Below are positions 6,682-11,654 of a stretch of DNA of 11,654 nt, piece after piece. The position numbers and the translations under genes are program-made. Below the pieces are notes generated by a model that was not told the origin of the DNA, ran no database searches, and was given only the letters and a program-made list of their open reading frames with translations. The stretch is from NCBI GenBank assembly GCA_019417045.1, contig DXWE01000019.1, forward strand, positions 10,024 through 21,677. Direction: 5' to 3'. Origin of the DNA: Oscillospiraceae bacterium (GTDB taxonomy: Bacteria > Bacillota > Clostridia > Oscillospirales > Acutalibacteraceae). Each line of letters starts with the position of its first letter. Positions within the stretch are counted from its first letter, which is position 1.

Positions 6682-8049
6682 TCATTTGCGTTCGTGCAGC
6701 GAGGTATAGGCCCGCTCGGTCGACACGCTCATATAGGCCGGCCGGATGATCTTGCCCGCGTTGATAAGCTCCTCGATCCGGTGCGCGCTCCAGCCCGCGA
6801 TCCGCGCGATCGCAAAAATCGGCGTGTACAGCTCGCTCGGCAGCCCGAGCATACTGTAGGCAAACCCGCTGAAGAAGTCCACGTTCGCGCTGACGCCCTT
6901 GTAGATCCGGCGCTCCTGCGCGATCACCTGGGGGGCGAGCTCCTCCACCTTCAGATAGAGATTGAACTCGTCGGTGAGGCCCTTCGCTTCGGACAGCTTG
7001 CCGACAAACGACTTGAATACCCGGGCGCGCGGGTCGGAGATGGAATAGACCGCGTGGCCGACGCCGTAGATCAGGCCGGCCCTGTCAAACGCCTCTTTGT
7101 GCAGCAGGCGCCGCAGATATGCGCCCACCTCCTCGTCGTCCGTCCAGTCGTGCACATTCGCCTTCAGGTCCTCGAACATCTGCATGACCTTGATGTTGGC
7201 GCCGCCGTGCTTCGGCCCCTTGAGCGAGGCGAGGGACGCCGCGATCGCGGAATAGGTGTCGGTGCCGGAGGAGGTCACCACATGGGTGGTGAAGGTGGAG
7301 TTGTTGCCGCCGCCGTGCTCCGCGTGCAGCACCAGCGCGAGGTCCAGCACCTTCGCCTCCAGATGGGTGTATTGGCTGTCCGCCCGCAGCAGCCGCAGGA
7401 TGTTTTCCGCCGTGGAGAGATCCGGGCCCGGCAGGTGGATGAACAGGCTCTCGTTCTGATTGTAGTGCCGGTGGGCCTGATAGCCGTACACCGACAGCAG
7501 CGGGAAGACGGAAATCAGCTGCAGGCACTGCCGCAGCACATTGTCAATCGAGATATCGTTCGGGTTGGAGTCATACGCCTGCAGGGTCAGCACGCTGCGC
7601 GCCAGGGTGTTCATCATGTCCGCGCTCGGCGCTTTCATGACCACGTCGCGCACGAAATTGGTCGGCAGCGTGCGATAGGATGCGAGCAGGCGCTGGAAAT
7701 CCCGCAGCTGTTCCCCGGTGGGCAGTTCGCTGAACAGCAGCAGGTAGACGACCTCTTCAAACCCGAACCGGTCCTCCGCCATAAAGCCGCGGATGATGTC
7801 CTCCACGTTGATCCCCCGGTAAAACAGCTGCCCGTCGCACGGCACCATCTCCCCGTTGACCTCTTTATTGGACCGGATTTCCGAAATGCTGGTCAGCCCG
7901 GTCAGCACGCCTTTTCCGTTGATGTCCCGCAGACCGCGCTTGACATCGTATTTCGTATACAGCTCCGGGTCGATCCGGTCGCGCGTACAGCACAGGCGCG
8001 ACAGCTCCCGGATCTCGGGCGTGATCTCGGAATAGTTGTTCTCCGGCAT
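6682..8049 (-). CDS. gltA: Citrate (Si)-synthase family protein, citrate or 2-methylcitrate synthase
   Basis: The enzyme condenses acetyl-CoA with oxaloacetate (or propionyl-CoA, in 2-methylcitrate synthases) at the head of the TCA or glutamate-forming branch. The 455-residue product has the catalytic residues His245 (HAEHGGGN), His332 (GVGHAVYSISDPRA) and Asp391 (NVDFFSG), plus KHGGAN (280-285). An N-terminal extension (about 1-50) precedes the conserved core, as in the longer clostridial members. The frame opens with a GTG at 8058, but that codon overlaps the AGGGGAG Shine-Dalgarno (8064-8058). The ATG at 8049 has a proper 9-nt spacing and is chosen. Citrate against 2-methylcitrate specificity cannot be told from sequence here. 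No prp genes are nearby, which favours citrate. Confidence 0.94.
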   Translation of the reverse strand: MPENNYSEITPEIRELSRLCCTRDRIDPELYTKYDVKRGLRDINGKGVLTGLTSISEIRSNKEVNGEMVPCDGQLFYRGINVEDIIRGFMAEDRFGFEEVVYLLLFSELPTGEQLRDFQRLLASYRTLPTNFVRDVVMKAPSADMMNTLARSVLTLQAYDSNPNDISIDNVLRQCLQLISVFPLLSVYGYQAHRHYNQNESLFIHLPGPDLSTAENILRLLRADSQYTHLEAKVLDLALVLHAEHGGGNNSTFTTHVVTSSGTDTYSAIAASLASLKGPKHGGANIKVMQMFEDLKANVHDWTDDEEVGAYLRRLLHKEAFDRAGLIYGVGHAVYSISDPRARVFKSFVGKLSEAKGLTDEFNLYLKVEELAPQVIAQERRIYKGVSANVDFFSGFAYSMLGLPSELYTPIFAIARIAGWSAHRIEELINAGKIIRPAYMSVSTERAYTSLHERK

Positions 8050-8072
8050 TGCATTCACTCCCCTCTCGTTTT

Positions 8073-8104
8073 ACAGGCCGGACGCCTGTGCCCCGCTGTC
8101 CGGC
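8073..8104 (-). promoter_or_regulatory. Citrate synthase leader with two mutually exclusive hairpins
   Basis: Within the predicted 5' UTR, GCCGGAC (8077-8083) can pair with GTCCGGC (8098-8104), and ACAGGC (8073-8078) can pair with GCCTGT (8084-8089). The arms overlap, so only one hairpin can form. The Shine-Dalgarno begins 9 nt downstream of the second hairpin. No T-tract follows either stem. This could be a regulatory leader or chance in GC-rich DNA. Confidence 0.35.
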
Positions 8105-8126
8105 ATTCCACATGAAAGAATAATTC

Positions 8127-8135
8127 AGTATACCA
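8127..8135 (-). promoter_or_regulatory. Extended -10 promoter of the citrate synthase gene
   Basis: TGGTATACT on the minus strand is an extended -10 element (TGn then TATACT). No convincing -35 box lies 16-18 bp upstream, which extended -10 promoters tolerate. The start would be near 8120, giving a leader of about 70 nt that contains the competing hairpins. Confidence 0.55.
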
Positions 8136-8188
8136 CAATCCAAGGAATTTTGCATGAATTATTTGTAAAATTCTGTGAGATGGGCAAA

Positions 8189-8238
8189 GAAAGGGGGAAA
8201 CGGAGCCGGCATGAGGGCCGGATCCGTTTCCCCCTTTC
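8189..8238 (-). terminator. Long-stem terminator closing the immunity array
   Basis: A perfect 16-bp stem, GAAAGGGGGAAACGGA (8189-8204) with TCCGTTTCCCCCTTTC (8223-8238), carries an inner CCGG-CCGG stem. It begins 10 nt past the stop of the last array gene and lies before the citrate synthase promoter. On the minus strand only TTT follows the stem, while on the plus strand TCCTCTTTTT follows, so it may work in both directions. It marks the left border of the accessory island. Confidence 0.75.
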
Positions 8239-8248
8239 AGTCCTCTTT

Positions 8249-8689
8249 TTACCAGTCACCACGTTCAAAGGTATCCGTCTCCAACTCTTTGACAAAGACC
8301 GAGATACAGTCGACTGTGTGAGTACAGGGATCGGTCTCCAAAAATACGCCTTTGGGGCTGACAAAGACCTCTTCAAAATCGTCATACTTAAAACTGGGTT
8401 CGAGGCGTAGCGCTTCCTCCTCCGGCTGACCGACATAAATTTTGTTAAACAAACTGCCTTTATAGCCGGATAGTGCCACTAGTTTAAACAGCTTGCCATT
8501 CAACGGATCAATAAACATAGATATCTGATCTGGAATAGTGTATCGAATGACAAATCTACCAATCAACTCACCAGCTGCCCTTTCCCGATCAAGCCAGTCG
8601 CGTAAATCTTTAATATGCGTATACAAAGGGATATTACCCAATCCCTTCCATGGAAGAATGGGGGCGTTCACGTCCAATTGTACATTCAT
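8249..8689 (-). CDS. Predicted immunity protein, array copy 4 (distal)
   Basis: This 146-residue soluble protein has no signal peptide or membrane segment. I do not recognise a named family. It is the last of four equal-length paralogues behind the MuF toxin gene. Residues 1-23 (MNVQLDVNAPILPWKGLGNI and on) and 105-146 (to FERGDW) match the other copies, while 25-64 differ. Residues 71-104 carry the same allele as copy 1 (SLFNK, PEEEA), not copies 2 and 3. Its 3' 100 bp are the most diverged of the four; for example, residue 140 is Thr where the others have Ala. The GAGGAA ribosome site (8697-8702) lies in the 17-nt spacer, 7 nt before the ATG. Immunity function is inferred from position and multiplicity only. 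Confidence 0.85.
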   Translation of the reverse strand: MNVQLDVNAPILPWKGLGNIPLYTHIKDLRDWLDRERAAGELIGRFVIRYTIPDQISMFIDPLNGKLFKLVALSGYKGSLFNKIYVGQPEEEALRLEPSFKYDDFEEVFVSPKGVFLETDPCTHTVDCISVFVKELETDTFERGDW

Positions 8690-8706
8690 GATTCATTTCC
8701 TCGTTT

Positions 8707-9147
8707 TTACCAGTCGCCACGTTCAAAGGCGTCCGTCTCCAACTCTTTGACAAAGACTGAGATACAGTCGACTGTGTGAGTACAGGGATCGGTCTCCAAA
8801 AAAACACCTTTGGGGCTGACAAAGACCTCTTCAAAATCTTCGTATTCAAAACTGGGTTCGAGGCGCAGAACCTCGTCAATTGGCTGGCCAATGTAGATCT
8901 GATCGAACAGCCGGCCTTTATAGCCGGAAATGGCGGCCAATTTAAACAGTTTGCCAGTTAAAATATCGAAATACAAATACAGTTGATTTTTTACTTCATA
9001 TCTGACCCAGAATGGACCGTATACCACCGGGTCAGACGAATGTTTTTCAAGCCATTCTCTCAAATCTTTAATATGCGTATACAAAGGAATATTGCCCAAG
9101 CCCCTCCATGGAAGAATGGGGGCGTTCACGTCCAATTGTACATTCAT
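8707..9147 (-). CDS. Predicted immunity protein, array copy 3
   Basis: This is a 146-residue paralogue of its neighbours. It differs from all others at residues 25-64 (for example HSSDPVVYGPFWVRYEV at 36-52) and has Arg15 where the others have Lys. Residues 71-104 carry the second allele (GRLFDQIYIGQPIDEV), shared almost base for base with copy 2, including the 3' 250 bp. The fold looks like a small alpha/beta protein with alternating hydrophobic strands around 46-60 and 108-117, an inference from pattern only. The identical 17-nt spacer provides GAGGAA 7 nt before the ATG. It is probably translated from the same toxin-immunity mRNA. The partner could be the local toxin tip or a foreign variant of it. 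Confidence 0.85.
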   Translation of the reverse strand: MNVQLDVNAPILPWRGLGNIPLYTHIKDLREWLEKHSSDPVVYGPFWVRYEVKNQLYLYFDILTGKLFKLAAISGYKGRLFDQIYIGQPIDEVLRLEPSFEYEDFEEVFVSPKGVFLETDPCTHTVDCISVFVKELETDAFERGDW

Positions 9148-9164
9148 GATTCATTTCCTCGTTT

Positions 9165-9605
9165 TTACCAGTCGCCACGTTCAAAGGCGTCCGTCTCCAA
9201 CTCTTTGACAAAGACTGAGATACAGTCGACTGTGTGAGTACAGGGATCGGTCTCCAAAAAAACACCTTTGGGGCTGACAAAGACCTCTTCAAAATCTTCG
9301 TATTCAAAACTGGGTTCGAGGCGCAGAACCTCGTCAATTGGCTGACCAATGTAGATCTGATCGAACAGCCGGCCTTTATAGCCGGAAATAGCGGCCAATT
9401 TAAACAGTTTGCCATTCAACAAATTAAAATACAAGTACAACCCCGCTTTTATTTCGTATCTTACAAAAAACCTTCCATATATAAACGTGGAGGCTCTTTC
9501 TTGTTCCAGCCAATCGCTTAGTTCTTTAATATGCGTATACAAAGGAATATTGCCCAATCCCTTCCATGGAAGAATGGGGGCGTTCACGTCCAATTGTACA
9601 TTCAT
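9165..9605 (-). CDS. Predicted immunity protein, array copy 2
   Basis: This 146-residue paralogue is nearly identical to copy 3 from residue 65 to the end (DNA differences are scattered single bases, such as GGCTGACC against GGCTGGCC). Across residues 25-64 it is distinct, although RYEIK at 49-53 matches copy 1. This pattern fits a recent duplication or gene conversion followed by replacement or rapid change of one internal block. Start and ribosome site are the same as in the other spacer-preceded copies. There is no recognisable catalytic motif, which suits a binding protein. Function as an antitoxin is inferred. Confidence 0.85.
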   Translation of the reverse strand: MNVQLDVNAPILPWKGLGNIPLYTHIKELSDWLEQERASTFIYGRFFVRYEIKAGLYLYFNLLNGKLFKLAAISGYKGRLFDQIYIGQPIDEVLRLEPSFEYEDFEEVFVSPKGVFLETDPCTHTVDCISVFVKELETDAFERGDW

Positions 9606-9622
9606 GATTCATTTCCTCGTTT

Positions 9623-10063
9623 TTACCAGTCGCCACGTTCAAAGGCGTCCGTCTCCAACTCTTTGACAAAGACTGAGATACAGTCGACTGTGTGAGTACA
9701 GGGATCGGTCTCCAAAAAAACACCTTTGGGGCTGACAAAGACCTCTTCAAAATCGTCATACTCAAAACTGGGTTCGAGGCGTAGCGCTTCCTCCTCCGGC
9801 TGACCGACATAAATTTTGTTAAACAAACTGCCTTTATATCCGGATAATGCCACTAGTTTAAACAGTTTTCCATTAGTCAGATCAAAAAATAAATATACCA
9901 CATCTTTGATTTCGTATCGGATCCAAAATCTTCCGATAAGAAGGCTCTTTGCCCGCATGGCATCCAGCCAATGTCTCAATTCCTTAATAGTTGTATACAA
10001 AGGAATATTACCCAATCCCTTCCATGGAAGAATGGGGGCGTTCACGTCTAACTGCACATTCAT
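9623..10063 (-). CDS. Predicted immunity protein, array copy 1 (toxin-proximal)
   Basis: Its ATG (10061-10063) overlaps the toxin TGA in the four bases ATGA, and its AGGAGG (10073-10078, 9-nt spacing) is encoded in the toxin's last codons. Its translation is therefore coupled to the toxin, as expected for the cognate immunity gene. The 146-residue product is a chimera. Its 3' end (about 9623-9740) matches copies 2 and 3, its residues 71-104 match copy 4 (SLFNK, PEEEA), and residues 25-64 are its own. Position makes it the best candidate for neutralising the toxin tip encoded just upstream. No family name is recognised. Confidence 0.87.
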   Translation of the reverse strand: MNVQLDVNAPILPWKGLGNIPLYTTIKELRHWLDAMRAKSLLIGRFWIRYEIKDVVYLFFDLTNGKLFKLVALSGYKGSLFNKIYVGQPEEEALRLEPSFEYDDFEEVFVSPKGVFLETDPCTHTVDCISVFVKELETDAFERGDW

Positions 10064-11586
10064 GATTCGTTTCCTCCTGAAAACAGTATCGTGGCGGTTT
10101 CCCGGCCATCGGTTCGATATGCGGACGGCACCCCGTCCACGATTTTGATGATCCCCTGATCGTTAGTGCTGATTTTGACATAGGGTTGGCCCCCATGCCG
10201 CCCGCCGCCCGGGGAGACCTGTACCTGTGTGATGTTTTTGCCGCCTCCGGGATTGCGTATTTTTATAATTTGTGCATTTGAGCCAATTCTTGGAGAGGGG
10301 CTTATTGTCACCTCATATCCCGATTTTTCCAACGCAGCGGCAATATCATCAACCGACTGGCCGCTAAACACCCGGGGGTTTGCACGCAGATCGTCGACCG
10401 TTACCACACCGTCTTCAAAGACATCTTCCAGAGTGACCGCCCGATAGGACGGGGCGCTCCGCGTTGCCTCCACCCGCAGCTGCACCGATTTATTCACGGT
10501 GTCGTACATCCCGTACAGCGCGGAGGCAAACCCGAGAGACGAGAGCCAGTGGTCAAGGGACAGCGGTTCGTTCGGATGCAGCGCCCGATCGCCGAGGCCG
10601 ACCAGCCCGAGCGTCAGCCAGTCGCCAACGGTATACAGGCTGGGATCCTCCAGCATCCGGTTGGTGCGCTCCTGCAACCCGTCCCAAAACCCGCTGACGA
10701 TCCCGAGCGTCAGCCAGTCGAGGATCCCACCCAGCGTACCGGAGGACAGCCGCTCCTGCTGGGAGCGCACAAAGCTGTCCCACATCGCCTTGGCGTCCTC
10801 CGGGATCCGCAGCAGCGCATCGTACCAATGCGCTTCCTCCGACGCCTCCTGTCGTGCCTGCGCGAGGGCCTGTTTTTGTGCCTCCAAGATCGCTGCATAC
10901 CACGAGGGCACCACCTGACATCGGCAATGGGGGTGTCGCGGAGGCAGGACATCCTGCTCTTCCAGCTCATGGAGCGTGAAGGTCTGCTCATGCAGACGGC
11001 CGCACTGGCTGCAAGTGCTCTGGGAGGGGTTCGCCAGATAGGTGAAGGTGTCGTCCGGAGAGGAGGAGAGCTCCTCCAGCATCTGATACCAGCCCGCCTG
11101 CTCGTACCGGCGAAGCACCTCGGTGTTCAGTCGCTGCGCCTGTGTCTCAAAAGCCAGTTGCAGCTGGCGGGCCATTTCCTGCGCGCTGACACCCCGCCGA
11201 AAATACAGCTGCAAGTCGTTGGAAAGATCCTGTGTGGTCTCCTCCACAAACAGGTCGATTTGCCGGTCCAGCGCCTGCCGCGTGGCCGCCGGCCCGTCGC
11301 GCATGCGCAGCCGGTTGGCGTATGTCTCTACTATATCATAGAGTTGCGCCGCCAGCAAATCTTTTTTGGTCACGTGGCCTTTAGAAAGCACCTGTTCCTC
11401 CCGGCTGCCCGGTGGAGGGGAGAGCAGCCCCCTCTCTTTGCGGTACACAATGGTATTGACCCGGGCGGCCACGCTCTGATCGCTCGGCTGGGACAAAAAG
11501 TTCAGATAAAACCAGGCGATCGCGGTGGAAATCTCTGTACCTGTCTGCTCCAAAACAGTCTGTAAGACGCCGGTATACTCCTCCAT
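10060..11586 (-). CDS. MuF-domain polymorphic toxin, predicted
   Basis: The product is 508 residues. An N-terminal helical part (1-100) leads into a phage Mu gpF / SPP1 gp7-like minor-head segment (about 105-228) with the Cys192-x-x-Cys195-x3-His199 and PPRHPHCRC (215-223) signature. A linker (about 255-365) contains DWLTLG twice (289-294 and 321-326) and the pre-toxin-like LSLDHWLSSLG (342-352). The tip (about 404-502) includes GQSVDDIAAAL, SPGGGRHGGQPYVKIST (458-474) and TDGRETATILF. MuF-type polymorphic toxins are known from temperate phages of Firmicutes; they fuse a capsid-associated domain to variable C-terminal toxins. I infer that the tip is the toxin, possibly a nuclease, but cannot name its family. 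The frame opens at a TTG (11592); the ATG at 11586 is preferred because AAGGGAG (11594-11600) is 7 nt away. No signal peptide is seen. Confidence 0.82.
   Translation of the reverse strand: MEEYTGVLQTVLEQTGTEISTAIAWFYLNFLSQPSDQSVAARVNTIVYRKERGLLSPPPGSREEQVLSKGHVTKKDLLAAQLYDIVETYANRLRMRDGPAATRQALDRQIDLFVEETTQDLSNDLQLYFRRGVSAQEMARQLQLAFETQAQRLNTEVLRRYEQAGWYQMLEELSSSPDDTFTYLANPSQSTCSQCGRLHEQTFTLHELEEQDVLPPRHPHCRCQVVPSWYAAILEAQKQALAQARQEASEEAHWYDALLRIPEDAKAMWDSFVRSQQERLSSGTLGGILDWLTLGIVSGFWDGLQERTNRMLEDPSLYTVGDWLTLGLVGLGDRALHPNEPLSLDHWLSSLGFASALYGMYDTVNKSVQLRVEATRSAPSYRAVTLEDVFEDGVVTVDDLRANPRVFSGQSVDDIAAALEKSGYEVTISPSPRIGSNAQIIKIRNPGGGKNITQVQVSPGGGRHGGQPYVKISTNDQGIIKIVDGVPSAYRTDGRETATILFSGGNES
10606..10720 (-). 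repeat. 19-bp direct repeat within the toxin linker
   Basis: CCCGAGCGTCAGCCAGTCG occurs at 10606-10624 and again at 10702-10720, 96 bp apart, in frame. It encodes the two DWLTLG segments, so the linker contains an apparent 32-residue internal duplication. Confidence 0.8.
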
Positions 11587-11599
11587 TTCCAAACTCCCT

Positions 11600-11633
11600 T
11601 ACCAGTATTAGAACATATGTTCTAATACTGGTA
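11600..11633. promoter_or_regulatory. 34-bp perfect palindrome with a LexA (SOS) box at its centre
   Basis: Every base from 11600 to 11633 pairs about the centre 11616/11617. The core GAACATATGTTC (11611-11622) matches the Gram-positive LexA consensus GAAC-N4-GTTC. It ends 13 nt before the toxin ATG and overlaps the likely promoter: leftward -10 candidates are TATACC (11635-11630) and TATTAG (11627-11622). LexA would repress the toxin operon until DNA damage. The palindrome is symmetric, and GGGAGAGGGG (11642-11651) resembles a ribosome site for a rightward gene beyond the edge, so a divergent SOS gene is possible. No T-tract follows, so it is not a terminator. Confidence 0.72.
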
Positions 11634-11654
11634 TAGCCGATGGGAGAGGGGCTG

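Larger units (their letters stand above)
8249..10063 (-). repeat. Four tandem 458-bp gene repeats
   Basis: The starts at 8689, 9147, 9605 and 10063 are exactly 458 bp apart: 441 bp of gene plus 17 bp of spacer, with no indels between copies. The spacers at 8690-8706, 9148-9164 and 9606-9622 are identical and carry the ribosome site. They resemble the last codons of the toxin gene before copy 1 (GAGGAAATGAATC against GAGGAAACGAATC), so the duplicated unit probably included that ribosome site. Central parts are AT-rich: 9421-9480 has 17 G or C in 60 bases, far below the flanking core genes. Confidence 0.97.

Noticed and set aside
6694..8115. A 473-codon open frame on the plus strand antisense to citrate synthase
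   Set aside because: It is a shadow frame caused by high GC and codon bias of the real gene. It lacks a ribosome site and its translation has no family resemblance, while the minus strand has all citrate synthase active-site residues.
8647..8658. CTTCCATGGAAG-type palindrome repeated near the start of each array gene
   Set aside because: It encodes the conserved LPW-region residues of the paralogues and recurs because the genes are duplicates; copy 3 has lost the symmetry (CCTCCATGGAAG).
8249..10063. Tandem repeats as a CRISPR array or non-coding satellite
   Set aside because: The 458-bp units are intact open reading frames with ribosome sites, and variation keeps the frame. CRISPR repeats are far shorter.
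8249..10063. Assigning the array proteins to the SUKH immunity superfamily or another named family
   Set aside because: I could not match the expected SUKH pattern by eye, so no family name is given.
10060..11592. TTG start at 11592 for the toxin
   Set aside because: It lies 1 nt from the Shine-Dalgarno. The ATG at 11586 has a normal 7-nt spacing.
11600..11633. Palindrome as a rho-independent terminator or an attachment site
   Set aside because: It is AT-rich with no loop and no T-tract on either side, and no integrase is visible. The LexA core and position before a start codon fit an operator better.
11634..11654. A rightward gene starting at ATG 11640
   Set aside because: Only five codons are visible and no ribosome site precedes that ATG. 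GGGAGAGGGG may serve a start beyond the window, which cannot be seen.

Overview
The window looks like a chromosomal stretch of a GC-rich Firmicute of the class Clostridia, perhaps an Oscillospiraceae-type gut anaerobe. This is inference. It rests on an LCP cell-wall protein, a rubrerythrin next to enolase, the rsmD-coaD pair, AGGAGG-type ribosome binding sites and repeated TATACT -10 boxes.

Positions 1-8140 hold core genes. A leftward LCP-family gene runs off the left edge (1-611) and is divergent from a rightward enolase-rubrerythrin pair (799-2692). That pair meets a leftward group at a strong bidirectional terminator (2705-2734). The leftward group is asnS, proC, rsmD, coaD and a small coiled-coil gene. 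It has a good promoter before asnS (6603-6631) and a probable internal one before rsmD (4290-4318). Upstream is a monocistronic citrate synthase gene with an extended -10 promoter, a leader that can form competing hairpins, and its own terminator (6642-6672).

Positions 8189-11654 are different: an accessory island that is visibly AT-richer in places. A 508-residue protein (10060-11586, minus strand) has a phage Mu gpF-like (MuF) minor-head signature in its N-terminal half, a repeated linker, and a separate C-terminal domain of about 100 residues that looks like a polymorphic-toxin tip. Overlapping its stop codon by four bases is the first of four tandem 146-residue paralogues, all the same length and set at an exact 458-bp period (8249-10063). 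I read these as an array of cognate immunity genes. They are mosaics: nearly invariant ends, a hypervariable block at residues 25-64, and a two-allele block at residues 71-104. A 16-bp perfect-stem hairpin (8189-8238) ends the array.

A perfect 34-bp palindrome (11600-11633) sits just upstream of the toxin start. Its centre, GAACATATGTTC, matches the Gram-positive LexA (SOS) box GAAC-N4-GTTC. The proposed system is therefore a DNA-damage-inducible, stand-alone MuF toxin operon with a fourfold, recombining immunity array. No other phage structural gene is visible here, although the window ends immediately upstream of the toxin. Toxin and immunity functions are inferred from architecture, not shown.
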